A stretch of DNA of 64,000 nt from Persephonella hydrogeniphila (GCF_900215515.1 NZ_OBEI01000006.1:1-64000); one strand, 5' to 3'; shown: positions 50,081-60,780, numbered from the stretch's first letter. Notes: generated by a model from the letters alone, not told the origin. Numbers and translations: made by a program.

Positions 50081-50242
50081 TAATATAATCTTTAAAATAC
50101 CGGTTAACAACAGCTAACTATTGAAATTTCTTGTTCTCCTCAAATTTTGATATAATTCAAGCAGTGGCTGTAAAGACCTATAAAATAATAACTTTCTGGA
50201 AGTGTTAAGAATTAATAGGTTATTATTATTAAAATTTTTAAT

Positions 50243-50707
50243 ATGGGTATAGATATGTTAAAAAATGGAGCAAAGTATTATCTGTCATTTATTCCTCCGT
50301 CTAAAGCAAACAGAGTTAAAATAAATTCAAGGGCATTTACAAAAAGTGGAAAGAGATACATAGTTCCTAAAGACGTTTCTATAAAAATAAACAAAGCTAT
50401 ATGGGAACTTCAACAACAGCACCGAGGAAATCCCATTGATCTGCCTGTCAGTGTAGAAATACTTTTCATACTGCCAGACAGAAGAAGAAGAGATCTGGAT
50501 AATATAATGAAAACTCTTGGAGATTGTATGGTATATGCAGGCATTATAAAAGATGACAATCTGATATATAGACAGACTTTGGAGAAAAGAATTATCAAAG
50601 GAGAAGAGGGAGTAATAATAGATATTTTCCCTTTCGACGAAAAGGAAATAAACCGTAAAATAATTGATAAATTAAAAAGATACAAAGAGAAAATTGATGG
50701 AATTTAA
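50243..50707 (+). CDS. rusA: RusA-family Holliday junction resolvase
   Basis: 154 residues, close to RusA (120) with a longer C-terminal helix. The catalytic acidic cluster lies in DRRRRDLDNIMKTLGD and the following GIIKDDNLI. RusA dimers cut four-way junctions; Aquifex is known to encode RusA as a chromosomal gene, so this need not be prophage. The start is ambiguous between ATG 50243 and 50255, and neither has a clear ribosome site. The end overlaps the next gene by 11 bases. Confidence 0.85.
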   Translation: MGIDMLKNGAKYYLSFIPPSKANRVKINSRAFTKSGKRYIVPKDVSIKINKAIWELQQQHRGNPIDLPVSVEILFILPDRRRRDLDNIMKTLGDCMVYAGIIKDDNLIYRQTLEKRIIKGEEGVIIDIFPFDEKEINRKIIDKLKRYKEKIDGI

Positions 50708-51959
50708 ATTAAGTCCAGAAACATACGTTCTCCTTTTTAAGACCGTTTTTGCAATAACTGCTGGATTACTTATAGGTTTAGAAAGGGAACACCGTAAAAA
50801 AGCTGAGCTGTTCGCCGGTATAAGAACCTTTCCTCTTATATCCCTCCTTGGTATGTTATCTGGTCTTATTTTTGATAAATACTGGGATGGTATTCTTTAC
50901 TTTACATTCGGTGCAGTGGTTTTGCTGGCAGTTATTAATTATTACCTTGAATACGAAAAAGATATAGGCTCTACAACAGAGATAGCGACATTTATCGCAT
51001 TTATTATTGGAATTCTCATATACTATGAACATTACTATATAGCCGCATTTTTATCTGTTGCCACCACAGGACTGTTAGCCTTAAAAAGAACTCTGGAAAG
51101 TTTTGCAAAAAATATCTCTGAAGAAGATCTATTTGCGATACTAAAATTTGCCCTTGTTACAGTGGTTATATATCCCCTTCTACCGGATAAAAACTACGGT
51201 CCCTTTGATGCTATCAATCCCAAAAATATCTGGGAAATGGTAGTTCTAGTATCAATAATAGATTTTACCGCTTATATAATACTGAGATTAAAAGGTACTA
51301 AAACACTGTGGCTTACAGGTATAGTAGGAGGAATGATTTCGTCAACTGCTGTTTCCTACGAGCTATCTAAATTATCAAAAAGATTTAAAGCAGTTACATA
51401 CTCTGCTCTTTTTGGTATTGTTCTGGCATGGCTTGTCATGAATTTCAGAGTTTTATTTCTCAGTGGTGCCATAAATCCACAGGTAATGGTTTCTTTACTG
51501 ATTCCGATGCTTATTCTTTCTGTCCTTTATATTGTTATGATGGGATATATATACAAAAAAAATAAACAAGCTATTTCCCAATCATCACAACAAGAAATTC
51601 CCTTTTCAAATCCTTTCCAGATTTCCTCTGCCTTACAGTTTGGGATTATTTACGGGGCTGTAATATTTGCAACAAAAGCTTTGCAGCACTTTTACGGAAC
51701 AAAAGGAGTTTATATAGCGAGCTTTTTATCAGGAATTATAGATGTTGATGCTATCACACTATCCCTATCAAATCTGGCAAAAACAGGAAATATAGAAACT
51801 ATCATCGCTGCCAAAGCAATTATTATAGCTGTAGTATCAAACAGTATCTTCAAGTATCTTTATATAGCCATTTTTGGTAACAGTGAACTTATTAAGAATA
51901 TGACAGCTTTTGCGGTTGTCACTGTGATATTTGGTCTTGTTTTTTTATTAGTTTTTTAA
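50697..51959 (+). CDS. MgtC/SapB-DUF4010 membrane protein
   Basis: 420 residues with about 12 helices. The N-terminal AGLLIGLEREHRKKAELFAGIRTFPL is the MgtC/SapB signature. The C-terminal half is the DUF4010 domain (GTKGVYIASFLSGIIDVDAITLSLS). The function of this fused form is unknown; MgtC proteins are linked with magnesium limitation and F-ATPase control. ATG 50697 is preferred to the TTG just before it. It overlaps the rusA end, and its own 3' end overlaps the DUF72 gene by 41 bases. Confidence 0.85.
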   Translation: MEFKLSPETYVLLFKTVFAITAGLLIGLEREHRKKAELFAGIRTFPLISLLGMLSGLIFDKYWDGILYFTFGAVVLLAVINYYLEYEKDIGSTTEIATFIAFIIGILIYYEHYYIAAFLSVATTGLLALKRTLESFAKNISEEDLFAILKFALVTVVIYPLLPDKNYGPFDAINPKNIWEMVVLVSIIDFTAYIILRLKGTKTLWLTGIVGGMISSTAVSYELSKLSKRFKAVTYSALFGIVLAWLVMNFRVLFLSGAINPQVMVSLLIPMLILSVLYIVMMGYIYKKNKQAISQSSQQEIPFSNPFQISSALQFGIIYGAVIFATKALQHFYGTKGVYIASFLSGIIDVDAITLSLSNLAKTGNIETIIAAKAIIIAVVSNSIFKYLYIAIFGNSELIKNMTAFAVVTVIFGLVFLLVF

Positions 51960-52665
51960 AAAGTTTAGCATTTTCAGGAGCATAACCGAAGTAATCATTA
52001 TTAAAATAAACAAAAAGTCTGTTTATTTTTCTATCCTTGATCTCATTAATCCATTGCTGTAGCTCTTCTTCTGAATAGTTGTACCTATACCAGCTTTCTC
52101 TGCCATGAAATCTCATGTAGACATCTTCTGAAGTCTGTACAAGCTTTTCAGGTAACCTGGGAGCACTGATAGAACAGAAAGTAATCTTTTTATCTAAAAA
52201 AATTTTATAGACTTCCTCGTTCCACCATGATTTATGCCTGAACTCTACCACATTTAAAAAATACGGATTTAAATTTTCTAATATTCTTTCTATGTTTTCT
52301 TTTGAGTACCTGAAACTCGGAGGAAATTGAAAAAGAAAAGCTCCTAACTTTTCTTGAAGAGATTCAGACAGAACCGAGTAAAACTGATCGAGCTCCTCTT
52401 TAACATTTTTCATTTTTTTTATATGTGTTATCTGTTTGTTTACCTTGACAGAAAATACAAAATCTTCAGGAGATTGTCTGTACCACTTTTTTACACTGCT
52501 TTTTTTAGGAAACCTGTAGAAAGTAGAGTTTATCTCAACTGTATCAAAAATAGAGCTGTAATACTCAAACCATTTTGAAGGAGGGATTTCTTCAGGATAA
52601 AAAACCCCCTTCCATCCCCAGTAAAAATAACCTGAACATCCGATATGGTATTCCAATGTTAACAA
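51919..52665 (-). CDS. DUF72 (YecE-like) protein
   Basis: 248 residues of a TIM-barrel-like family. HIGCSGYFYWGWKGVFYP opens the domain, and IFDTVEINSTFYRFP, FVFSVKVNKQITH and LFVYFNNDYFGYAPENA are its hallmark segments. The family is widespread with no proven reaction. The start is a TTG (52665 or 52656), since no suitable ATG exists; the AAGG upstream fits the latter better. The 3' end runs 41 bases into the MgtC/DUF4010 gene, the longest convergent overlap in the window. Confidence 0.85.
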   Translation of the reverse strand: MLTLEYHIGCSGYFYWGWKGVFYPEEIPPSKWFEYYSSIFDTVEINSTFYRFPKKSSVKKWYRQSPEDFVFSVKVNKQITHIKKMKNVKEELDQFYSVLSESLQEKLGAFLFQFPPSFRYSKENIERILENLNPYFLNVVEFRHKSWWNEEVYKIFLDKKITFCSISAPRLPEKLVQTSEDVYMRFHGRESWYRYNYSEEELQQWINEIKDRKINRLFVYFNNDYFGYAPENAKLFKKLIKKQDQISQ

Positions 52666-52734
52666 CCTTATAATAATTATTAATTATTAGTCGATAAATA
52701 AATATAATAAAAAATCAAGGCAGAGGCTATGGCT

Positions 52735-54078
52735 ATGTGGTTTATTAAGAAGAAGAAAGAAAAAATCACAAAAAAGCCAGAAATTCAACAACCTCCTGTA
52801 GAAGTAAAGTATCTGGAAGAAAAGCTACAGAAAGAAAAAGAAAAAAGAGAGTTTTCTGAAAAAATCCTGAATTTTTTGGATATCGGTGTTATAGTCGCAG
52901 ATTCAGATGGAAATGTACTGAAGATAAACAAGAATGCTGAACAACTTTTTACAAAAGCTAAAGTCCCTGTAGAAAATATAAACCAGATAAACGAACTGTT
53001 TAAAGGAGAATACGCAAAGTTTGACAATGAGTACTATAAGCTTGTACAGATACCATTAAACGGAAAAAAGATCTACACTATCCATCAGGTAACCATTTTA
53101 AGGAATCTTATTGACGATGTTGTGTGTGTACTTGCAGAGGATATTGCAGTAACTATTTATAACGTCTCAAAATCAAAACTACTCAGCGAGATACTTAACA
53201 CGTACACCGATATAAAGTTTAAGGATATCTTAGATAAACTACTTGGAGAAAGTAAAGGATTAGGAGAACTTAACTCTTTCATTTCAGATGTTAAAGAAAG
53301 AGTTGAGGACAGCAAAAAAGTCCTTACAATAATACAGACTATCTCTGAACAGACCAACTTATTATCTTTGAATGCAGCTATAGAAGCTGCAAGGGCAGGA
53401 GATGTAGGGAAAGGATTTGCCGTTGTAGCTGATGAGATAAGACAGCTTGCAGCTAAAACCTCCCAAAACGCAGATGAGATAAGGAAAATCATCGAGCTTA
53501 TCGTTGAGTCTGTAAATAAGACATCAGACGTATCAACAAGAACTTCAGAAAATCTGCTATCTATCCTCAAAGAGTTTGAGACTGAATTCGACAAGCTATA
53601 TGCATCTATATCAAATCTGAACAGCTACACAACTATTGCTTTAGACGAACAGCTAAACTCGTGGAAAAATGTTGTTAAATCTCAAGAGATATACTCAGAT
53701 GAGATGTTCTCTTTTTATATTGATTTACTTCAGAGGGTCATAGACCACTCTGTTTATATGAAAAATCTGTCAGAAGTCATATCAGGAAAAAGTGAGTGGA
53801 CACCTCCCCATTACACACAGTGTGATCTTGGAAAATGGTATTATTCTGTAGGTTTTGATGAGGTTTCCAAAATAGGAGAATCTGCAGTAGAAAGATTTAA
53901 AAAACTTGAAGAGCCCCACAAAGAGTTCCACGAAATAGGAAATACAGTGATATCTCTATTCAGAGAAAATAAAACTATAGAAGCGATGGAAAAAAGTTTT
54001 GAGCTTGTGGATAAATCTCAGGAAATTATAAATAGCATTAGAAAACTGGCTGAAAGTGTAAAAAGTTGTAACATTTAA
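52735..54078 (+). CDS. Soluble chemoreceptor with PAS-like and CZB domains
   Basis: 447 residues. Basic N terminus, coiled coil, PAS-like sensor (about 45-110), the methyl-accepting signalling hairpin ([30 protein letters not shown] and the following helix) and a C-terminal CZB domain ([24 protein letters not shown]), a zinc site that senses oxidants such as hypochlorite in known members. There is no membrane helix, so it is a cytoplasmic receptor. AGAGG (52722-52726) suits ATG 52735 (8-base spacing) better than ATG 52729 (2-base spacing). Confidence 0.9.
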   Translation: MWFIKKKKEKITKKPEIQQPPVEVKYLEEKLQKEKEKREFSEKILNFLDIGVIVADSDGNVLKINKNAEQLFTKAKVPVENINQINELFKGEYAKFDNEYYKLVQIPLNGKKIYTIHQVTILRNLIDDVVCVLAEDIAVTIYNVSKSKLLSEILNTYTDIKFKDILDKLLGESKGLGELNSFISDVKERVEDSKKVLTIIQTISEQTNLLSLNAAIEAARAGDVGKGFAVVADEIRQLAAKTSQNADEIRKIIELIVESVNKTSDVSTRTSENLLSILKEFETEFDKLYASISNLNSYTTIALDEQLNSWKNVVKSQEIYSDEMFSFYIDLLQRVIDHSVYMKNLSEVISGKSEWTPPHYTQCDLGKWYYSVGFDEVSKIGESAVERFKKLEEPHKEFHEIGNTVISLFRENKTIEAMEKSFELVDKSQEIINSIRKLAESVKSCNI

Positions 54079-54746
54079 AAGATATAATCTATCACTGGCT
54101 CTATTCTGTAAATACATTCATTTATAGGGTTTTCAGATTTGTTACACACAGCTAATATATCTATACCTGTCATAAGATGAACTATTTCTGGATTTCTGTG
54201 TTCGCTTATATCTTCTCCAGAGTATCCATTGAATACAATACCCTTTATGTCTGCATTTACATGATTAAGAGCATCAACAGTAAGTGTAGTATGGTTTATT
54301 GTCCCAAGACCTGCCCTTGAAACTAAAAGGACAGGTAGAGAGCTTTCATAAACAAAATCCAGATATGTTACAATCCGTCCTTCTTCTTCTGTTATAGGGA
54401 CTTTTATTCCCCCCGCCCCTTCAACAATCAAACACTCATATTTTCCTTTAAGATAATCAAGATGTGAGTAGATTCTTTCCATCTGTATATATTTATGTTC
54501 TATTTCCTGTGCCACAAATGGAGCTACCGGAGTATTAAATCTGTAAAGAACTATCTCATCAATACTCTGTCCTGTCATTTTTGAAAGAAGGGATGCATCC
54601 TGACAATCAGGAGTACATCCCGTTTCTACAGGTTTATAGTAACCTACACTATACCCTCTTTTCTTTAGAATATAAGTTATAGCAGCACTTACAGTGGTTT
54701 TACCTACTCCTGTATCTGTTGCTGTAACGAAAATCGCCTTTGACAA
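54075..54746 (-). CDS. bioD: Dethiobiotin synthetase
   Basis: 223 residues, standard length. P-loop [11 protein letters not shown], the KPVETGC substrate loop and [10 protein letters not shown] identify BioD, which closes the ureido ring of dethiobiotin from diaminopelargonate, CO2 and ATP. The start is TTG 54746, immediately after the stop of the upstream Cys-rich gene, so translation is probably coupled. No other bio gene is in the window. The 3' end overlaps the chemoreceptor by 4 bases. Confidence 0.93.
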   Translation of the reverse strand: MSKAIFVTATDTGVGKTTVSAAITYILKKRGYSVGYYKPVETGCTPDCQDASLLSKMTGQSIDEIVLYRFNTPVAPFVAQEIEHKYIQMERIYSHLDYLKGKYECLIVEGAGGIKVPITEEEGRIVTYLDFVYESSLPVLLVSRAGLGTINHTTLTVDALNHVNADIKGIVFNGYSGEDISEHRNPEIVHLMTGIDILAVCNKSENPINECIYRIEPVIDYIF

Positions 54747-54959
54747 TTAATCTTCTTTAGATTCCTCTTTTTTGACTTTTTCACATTTTTCACATTTAGG
54801 TTTATCAGAGCCTGTCAATTTTTTATCTTTGTAAGCTTCATCTTTCATACTCATACTTTTGCATTCAGGACATTTTAATTCCATTTTTTCCTTACAGGGA
54901 CAGGCAAGAGCAAAAGATGAAAATCCTAAAAAAGCCAGAGCCATCAGTATATTTCTCAT
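54747..54959 (-). CDS. Small secreted Cys-rich protein
   Basis: Seventy residues: a signal peptide (about 19, ending Ala-Leu-Ala), then a mature chain of about 50 with Cys-Pro-Cys, Cys-Pro-Glu-Cys and Cys-Glu-Lys-Cys and many Lys/Glu. The three Cys pairs could bind a metal or act as periplasmic redox thiols. The Cys at the cleavage site might allow lipidation, though the lipobox is poor. It lies between fabD and bioD with no functional link visible. Family unknown. Confidence 0.65.
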   Translation of the reverse strand: MRNILMALAFLGFSSFALACPCKEKMELKCPECKSMSMKDEAYKDKKLTGSDKPKCEKCEKVKKEESKED

Positions 54960-54985
54960 AACAAACTCCTTTTTTATATATATTA

Positions 54986-55900
54986 CTATATTTTCTGTAT
55001 GTCTTCTAATGTTTGAACATTAATAAGGTTCACACCTTTTACTATCCTTCTTATCAGCCCTGTCAGAACTTTTTTAGGTCCTATCTCCACAAATGTATCT
55101 ACTCCATTTTTTGCCATAAATTCTACAGATTGAACCCATCTTACAGGAGAATAAAAATGCTTTCCTAACTCTTTTTTTATTTCATCTGCTTCCTTTATTG
55201 GAGTTGCAGTTATGTTTGAGATGACAGGAATTTTTGCGTCTTTTATCTGTATCTCATTTAGATATCTTTTAAACTCTTCTGCTTTGTCTCTGAGAAGAGA
55301 AGAATGTGCCGGTACAGAAACAGCAAGGGGTACAACCTTCTTTGCCCCTTTTTCCTTAAGTACTTCCATCGCTTTTTCTACAGCTTCTTTTTCTCCTGAA
55401 ATTACCGTTTGTTCAGGAGAGTTGTAATTTGCTATTTCTACTATTCCATTTATATTTTTTAATACTTTTTCTATCTCATCGGAAGACAGGCCGATAATGG
55501 CAGCCATTCCTCCTGCTCCCTCAGGAACTGCTTCCTGCATTAGTTTTCCCCTTATATGGGTTATCCACACAGCATCTACTATATCTATAGAATCTGCACA
55601 AACAAGGGCAGTAAACTCCCCAAGGGAATGTCCTGCTGTATAATCTGGAATAAAATCAGGTTTATTTTTCCACAAAGCATATAACAGAGAATAAGAGGTA
55701 AGCACAAGTGCCGGCTGGGTATACTGGGTCAGATTCAATTTTTCTTCATCTTCAAAGATTATTTTTTTCAGGTCAAATCCTAATTTCTCATTTACTTTTT
55801 CATAAAGTTCCTGTATCTCAGGAAATTTATCGTATACATCTTTTCCCATTCCAAGCTGTTGTGATCCCTGTCCCGGAAATACAAAAGCTAACTTTCCCAT
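54986..55900 (-). CDS. fabD: Malonyl-CoA:ACP transacylase
   Basis: 304 residues. FPGQGSQQLGMGKD, the nucleophile GHSLGEF, the substrate-binding Arg in ITHIRGKLMQEAV and His in VPAHSSLL are all present. It loads malonyl onto acyl carrier protein for fatty acid synthesis. An in-frame GTG at 55906 overlaps the ribosome site, and ATG 55900 has AGGAG 5 bases upstream. Other fab genes are absent. The MFS gene lies immediately upstream on the same strand. Confidence 0.95.
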   Translation of the reverse strand: MGKLAFVFPGQGSQQLGMGKDVYDKFPEIQELYEKVNEKLGFDLKKIIFEDEEKLNLTQYTQPALVLTSYSLLYALWKNKPDFIPDYTAGHSLGEFTALVCADSIDIVDAVWITHIRGKLMQEAVPEGAGGMAAIIGLSSDEIEKVLKNINGIVEIANYNSPEQTVISGEKEAVEKAMEVLKEKGAKKVVPLAVSVPAHSSLLRDKAEEFKRYLNEIQIKDAKIPVISNITATPIKEADEIKKELGKHFYSPVRWVQSVEFMAKNGVDTFVEIGPKKVLTGLIRRIVKGVNLINVQTLEDIQKI

Positions 55901-55917
55901 TTCCACTCCTCTATTTT

Positions 55918-57078
55918 TTATATTTTTCCTTTTAGTTTAGTATAACAGATTACGGAAAGTATTAGAGCCCCTATTCCTCCTATGATAAAGGGAATATCTT
56001 CCCCGAATCTATCCCACAGAAAACCTGCAACCGCTGTTGAAATAAATGTAGATATACCTATCGCTGTATGGTAGATACCGTAAGCTGTTCCTTTAATTTT
56101 TTCATCTACCACATCAGATATAATAGCTCTTGAAATCACTTCATTCCCTGCCATAAATACACCATAAAAAACAAAAGCTATCCAACCGAAAAACGGTTTA
56201 TCTACAGTAAAAAGAAAAGCAGTTATTGAAAAAATTAAATATGTAATAGAAAGGGAAACAGCTTTTCCAAACCTGTCTGAAAAATAGCCGACAGGATAAC
56301 TCGAAAAGGCATACACAACATTAAAAAGAATATAAACTATAGGAATAAAACCTATTGCGATTCCGATACTGTTTGCCTTAAGAATCATAAAAGCATAGTT
56401 CATAGTAAAAACTGTAAATATAACCTGTAAGATCAAAAGCTTATAGAACTCAGTTGAAAAACCTCTTAGAGAAAATTTTGATAGTCTTTTTTTTCTAAGC
56501 ACCTTAGGCTCTTTAACAAAAAACAGAAGAACAAATACAGCTAAAATAGCAGGTAGAAAAGAAAAAAGAAATATAAACCTAAATGTTTCTTCTGTTTCTC
56601 CAAGAGAAAAGATAAAAACAGATGCTAAAACAGCACCGAATACAGCACCAAGTGTATCCATTCCTCTGTGAAAACCAAAAGCCCTCCCACTTCTCTCTTT
56701 CTGTGTATAGGCTGATATCAGAGCATCCCTTGGGGAGGTTCTTATTCCTTTTCCTGTTCTTTCTAATACTCTAAGGAAAAGTACATCTTTCCACGAACCT
56801 GCAAAATACAAAAGAGGTTTTGTAAAAGCTGATATTGTATAACCAGCAACCACAACAGATTTTTTCTTCCCTATCCTGTCTGAGAGATAACCTGACCACA
56901 CTTTAAGAAAACTTGCTGTAAACTCTGCAGCACCCTCAATAATACCTATCTCAAATTTTGATGCCTTCAAAAAATGATCTAAGAATATAGGAAGGATTGG
57001 AAAAATCATCTCGCTGGAAAGATCGGTAAGAAAACTGACAATTCCCAGAAAGATTATATTTTTATTAATCTTTATCAT
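55918..57078 (-). CDS. Major facilitator superfamily transporter
   Basis: 386 residues with 12 helices. The loop-2 motif GYLSDRIGKKKSVV and the RTSPRDALIS segment after helix 4 are characteristic; a second GYFSDRFGKA copy follows helix 8. The pattern suits drug/proton antiporters or sugar exporters of the small MFS class. The substrate is unknown. The ATG lies 7 bases after a minus-strand TATTCT box, hinting at a leaderless message. It is divergent from trpB2. Confidence 0.82.
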   Translation of the reverse strand: MIKINKNIIFLGIVSFLTDLSSEMIFPILPIFLDHFLKASKFEIGIIEGAAEFTASFLKVWSGYLSDRIGKKKSVVVAGYTISAFTKPLLYFAGSWKDVLFLRVLERTGKGIRTSPRDALISAYTQKERSGRAFGFHRGMDTLGAVFGAVLASVFIFSLGETEETFRFIFLFSFLPAILAVFVLLFFVKEPKVLRKKRLSKFSLRGFSTEFYKLLILQVIFTVFTMNYAFMILKANSIGIAIGFIPIVYILFNVVYAFSSYPVGYFSDRFGKAVSLSITYLIFSITAFLFTVDKPFFGWIAFVFYGVFMAGNEVISRAIISDVVDEKIKGTAYGIYHTAIGISTFISTAVAGFLWDRFGEDIPFIIGGIGALILSVICYTKLKGKI

Positions 57079-57126
57079 ATAATTAAGAATACAGTTTAAA
57101 AGGTTTATATCAAGGAGGGTCTAATT

Positions 57127-58422
57127 ATGAAAAAAATCTTACTTGAAGACCACGAAATTCCAAAACACTGGTACAACATACTGCCAGATTTACCCTCGCC
57201 ACTGGAACCACCGTTAGACCCAGAGACAAAACAACCGATGAATCCAGAGAAACTAAAAGCCCTTTTCCCTGAAGCTTTAATAGAACAGGAAATGTCAACA
57301 GAAAGATGGATAGAGATACCTTCTGAAGTATTAGATGTTTATTCAATATGGAGACCTACTCCATTAATAAGAGCCACAAACTTAGAAGAATTCTTAGATA
57401 CACCGGCAAAAATATACTACAAATATGAAGGTATAGCCCCTCCCGGAAGTCATAAGCCAAATACAGCAGTTCCTCAAGCATATTACAATGCGAAAGAAGG
57501 AATTAAAAAGCTCACTACAGAAACAGGAGCTGGACAGTGGGGAAGCTCTCTTGCATTTGCAGGTCAGTATTTTGGTGTAGAAGTAAAGGTATACATGGTA
57601 AAGGTAAGTTATCAACAAAAGCCTTATAGAAGGATTCTGATGGAAACATGGGGAGCAAATGTTATTCCAAGTCCCAGTCCTTATACCAAATCAGGAAGAA
57701 AGATTCTTGAACAGGATCCAGACAATCCGGGAAGTCTTGGTATAGCAATAAGTGAAGCTGTTGAAGAAGCTCTGGAAAACTCTGATACACATTATGCCCT
57801 TGGAAGTGTTCTAAACCATGTTCTCCTCCATCAAACTGTAATAGGCCTCGAAGCGAAAAAACAGCTGGCAAAAGTGAAACATTATCCGGACATTGTTATC
57901 GGTTCTGTCGGAGGCGGTAGCAACTTTGGTGGTCTGGCTTTACCATTTATGTTAGAAAGACTTTCAGGAGATAGCTGTACAAGATTTATCGCTGTTGAGC
58001 CGGCTTCATGCCCTACACTAACAAAAGGAAAATACGAGTATGATTTTGGGGATACCGTAGGATTTACACCTCTGATGAAGATGCATACACTGGGTCATGA
58101 TTTTATTCCACCTTCAATCCACGCAGGAGGTTTAAGATATCACGGTATGGCACCGATTGTGTCAAAGCTCTACGAAGAGGGTCTCATAGAGGCAGTAGCC
58201 GTTCCACAGACAGCTATATTTAAAGCAGCAGTTGATTTTGCACGGACAGAAGGAATAGTTCCTGCCCCAGAATCCGCCCACGCCGTTAAAGTAGCTATAG
58301 ATGAGGCATTAAAATGCAGAGAAACTGGAGAACAGAAAGTTATACTGTTTAATTTAAGTGGACACGGTCTTCTTGATCTTACAGCTTACCAGAAATACCT
58401 TGAAGGAGAACTTACAGATTAG
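57127..58422 (+). CDS. trpB: Tryptophan synthase beta chain, TrpB2 type
   Basis: 431 residues, longer than TrpB1 (about 400), with an N-terminal extension and the TrpB2 insertions. The PLP lysine lies in [28 protein letters not shown] and the [11 protein letters not shown] phosphate loop follow. The enzyme joins indole and serine. TrpB2 forms usually lack TrpA and may act as indole salvage enzymes; no trpA is adjacent here. A strong AAGGAGGG precedes the ATG. Confidence 0.93.
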   Translation: MKKILLEDHEIPKHWYNILPDLPSPLEPPLDPETKQPMNPEKLKALFPEALIEQEMSTERWIEIPSEVLDVYSIWRPTPLIRATNLEEFLDTPAKIYYKYEGIAPPGSHKPNTAVPQAYYNAKEGIKKLTTETGAGQWGSSLAFAGQYFGVEVKVYMVKVSYQQKPYRRILMETWGANVIPSPSPYTKSGRKILEQDPDNPGSLGIAISEAVEEALENSDTHYALGSVLNHVLLHQTVIGLEAKKQLAKVKHYPDIVIGSVGGGSNFGGLALPFMLERLSGDSCTRFIAVEPASCPTLTKGKYEYDFGDTVGFTPLMKMHTLGHDFIPPSIHAGGLRYHGMAPIVSKLYEEGLIEAVAVPQTAIFKAAVDFARTEGIVPAPESAHAVKVAIDEALKCRETGEQKVILFNLSGHGLLDLTAYQKYLEGELTD

Positions 58423-59792
58423 ATTCTTAGATACTCTAAGAATAGGGTGGCTGTACCAAGATAAATAAGAATTCCAAGGATATCGTTAAGTGTTAAGGTT
58501 ATCGGCCCTGTTGCGATGGTAGGGTCTCTGTGGAGCTTTAAGGAGATATAAGGGAGCAGTCCTCCTACAAACGCAGCTATCACTATATTTAAAAAGAGGG
58601 CTGTTCCTATTACTATTCCTATTATATGGGTGCTTATCCATACAGAAGATATTAAACCAACAATAAAAGAAACAACAAAAGCTATTAAAATAGCTACTTT
58701 TACTTCCCTTATCAGAAAATGAAGAAAATCTTTAAAATACTCGGTTATTTTTCCTGTCGTCAGTCCCCTTGCTGTAATTATGGCAGACTGAGAACTGATC
58801 ATACCTGAAACTGCAGCAACAAGGGGGAGGAAAAAGATAATAGGAAGGAATTGTCTTATCGTAAAATCAAAAACACTTATGATAAAAGCTGAGATTATCT
58901 CTCCAAATACTACTACAAGAAGCCACGGTAGTCTTAGTTTTGCAGTTTTTAATATCTGATTTGTGTAAAAGAGCTCTTCTTCCTGAGCTCCAGCCATTTT
59001 AAAAAAATCTTCTGTTGTTTTTTCTGTTACTGCGTCAAGTATATCATCTATGTAAATAACTCCTATCAGTTCATCATTTTCATCGACTACAGGGATAATA
59101 AGAAGGTCGTACCTCTGAAATATATCTATTGCTTCATTTTTCTTAGCGTCTGAACGAATAGAAATAACATCTGTGTTCATTATATCCTTCATCTGGGCAT
59201 TGGGAGGAGCTGTCAGTATCTCTTTTATTGACGCGACTCCAATTAACCTATCTTTTTTATCTACCACATATATATAAATAATCTCGATATCTTCCGGAGC
59301 GCTTCTTATTATATTTAAAACTTCTTCAACTGTTTTTTCTTCCTCTACAGCTATATATTCTTCACTGATAAGTGGGGCTATACTATCCTCTCCGTAGGAC
59401 ATAAATTTTTGTAGCTCCTCTTTTTCTTCTTCAGCAAGTTTCTCCAAAATTGCGTTTTGGAGTTCTACAGGTAGCTTGTCTATTATTTTTGATATCTCCC
59501 CTGTTGAGAATGTGATTAATACCCTTAATGCTTCTTTTACAGGTAAAGCTCTCAGTATCTCTATCTGTATATCCTCGTCAAGATCATAAAGTAGATCTGA
59601 TGCTTTTTCTATATCTATATTCATAAGAATTTGAAATATTTTGACCCTTTCCTGATGGGAAAGATACCTGAATATAGCAACAAGGTCTCCCTTATGGGTT
59701 TTCTGGAGTATTCTTTCTAATGCTTTGTAATTTCCCTTATACAAAAGCCTTTTTAATGTTTCTTTAAGAACATTTAATGTAGGAGTAAGCAA
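58419..59792 (-). CDS. mgtE: Magnesium transporter MgtE
   Basis: 457 residues: an N-terminal superhelical domain (about 20-130), a CBS pair (about 135-260) and five C-terminal helices. The pore segment around [22 protein letters not shown] and the final [19 protein letters not shown] segment match the family. Cytoplasmic Mg2+ binding between the N and CBS domains gates the channel. The start is TTG 59792, with GGAG overlapping the era stop. The 3' end overlaps trpB2 by 4 bases. Confidence 0.95.
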   Translation of the reverse strand: MLTPTLNVLKETLKRLLYKGNYKALERILQKTHKGDLVAIFRYLSHQERVKIFQILMNIDIEKASDLLYDLDEDIQIEILRALPVKEALRVLITFSTGEISKIIDKLPVELQNAILEKLAEEEKEELQKFMSYGEDSIAPLISEEYIAVEEEKTVEEVLNIIRSAPEDIEIIYIYVVDKKDRLIGVASIKEILTAPPNAQMKDIMNTDVISIRSDAKKNEAIDIFQRYDLLIIPVVDENDELIGVIYIDDILDAVTEKTTEDFFKMAGAQEEELFYTNQILKTAKLRLPWLLVVVFGEIISAFIISVFDFTIRQFLPIIFFLPLVAAVSGMISSQSAIITARGLTTGKITEYFKDFLHFLIREVKVAILIAFVVSFIVGLISSVWISTHIIGIVIGTALFLNIVIAAFVGGLLPYISLKLHRDPTIATGPITLTLNDILGILIYLGTATLFLEYLRI

Positions 59793-59802
59793 CAGTTAAC
59801 TC

Positions 59803-60717
59803 CTAAGATATATACTGGTACCCGAGAAGTTTAAGCAATCTTATATCCTCCTTCCATCTTGGTTTTACTTTTACCCACAGATTAAGATGAACCTTTTTGC
59901 CAAGGATACTTTCTATCTCTTCCCTCGCCTGTATTCCTATCTTTTTCAGCATCTGACCTTTTCTGCCTATTATTATTCCCTTGTGGTTTTCTTTTTCTAC
60001 ATATATCACAGCATTGATAACTACAAGATTTTTGTCCTCTATTTCTTGGATGCTTTCAACCTCAACAGCCGCTGAATAGGGAAGTTCCTGTCTTGTGTTG
60101 TGAAAAATCTTCTCCCTTATTATCTCTGCAATGTAAAATCTCAACGGTAGATCTGTTATCTGGTCTTCAGGAAAAAGAGGAGGAGATTCTGGAAGGTATT
60201 TTTTTAGTGCATCAACAAATCTGTCTATATTTTCTCCTTTTATTGCAGACATTGGTATTATCTCAGCAAAGTTGTATTTTTGGGTACTTTCTTCTATAAG
60301 GGGAAGAAGGAGTCTTTTGTCTTTCATTTTATCTATTTTGTTGATTACAAGTATCGTTGGCTTATTCAGTTTTTTTATGTAATTCTCAAGTATCTGTTCA
60401 TCCTCCTTTGTCCATCCTTTATCAGCTTCGATTATCATCACAATAATATCTGCTTCTTCCATACTTCCAACAGCAGATTCCATAACTACTTTTGTCAGGA
60501 GATCTTTACCCTTCTGTACTCCCGGAGTGTCGAGAAAGATAATCTGGGCATCTTTATCATGTTTTACCCCTAAAATTCTCATTCTCGTTGTCTGTGGTTT
60601 CGGGCTTACTATAGAGAGCTTTGTTCCTAAGATATTGTTCATTATTGTTGATTTACCTACATTTGGCCTTCCGATAAGAGCAACAAATCCAGCCTTAAAT
60701 TTTTTATCTTGTTCCAT
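59803..60717 (-). CDS. era: GTPase Era
   Basis: 304 residues. G1 GRPNVGKST, G3 DTPGVQ, G4 NKID and the C-terminal KH domain with GIIIGRKGQMLKKIG. Era binds the 3' end of 16S rRNA during 30S assembly. An upstream GTG (60723) is possible, but ATG 60717 sits better after AGGTG. It heads an era-mgtE transcript; the ten bases between era and mgtE hold the mgtE ribosome site. Confidence 0.96.
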   Translation of the reverse strand: MEQDKKFKAGFVALIGRPNVGKSTIMNNILGTKLSIVSPKPQTTRMRILGVKHDKDAQIIFLDTPGVQKGKDLLTKVVMESAVGSMEEADIIVMIIEADKGWTKEDEQILENYIKKLNKPTILVINKIDKMKDKRLLLPLIEESTQKYNFAEIIPMSAIKGENIDRFVDALKKYLPESPPLFPEDQITDLPLRFYIAEIIREKIFHNTRQELPYSAAVEVESIQEIEDKNLVVINAVIYVEKENHKGIIIGRKGQMLKKIGIQAREEIESILGKKVHLNLWVKVKPRWKEDIRLLKLLGYQYIS

Positions 60718-60780
60718 TTTCACACCTGTTTTTATTTTTATATTTTCTATTTTCTGTCAGAGCAAGGATTTTTGCAAACT

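Noticed and set aside
50243-50707. RusA as evidence of a prophage
   Set aside because: No phage structural, integrase or lysis genes are nearby, and rusA is known as a chromosomal gene in Aquifex.
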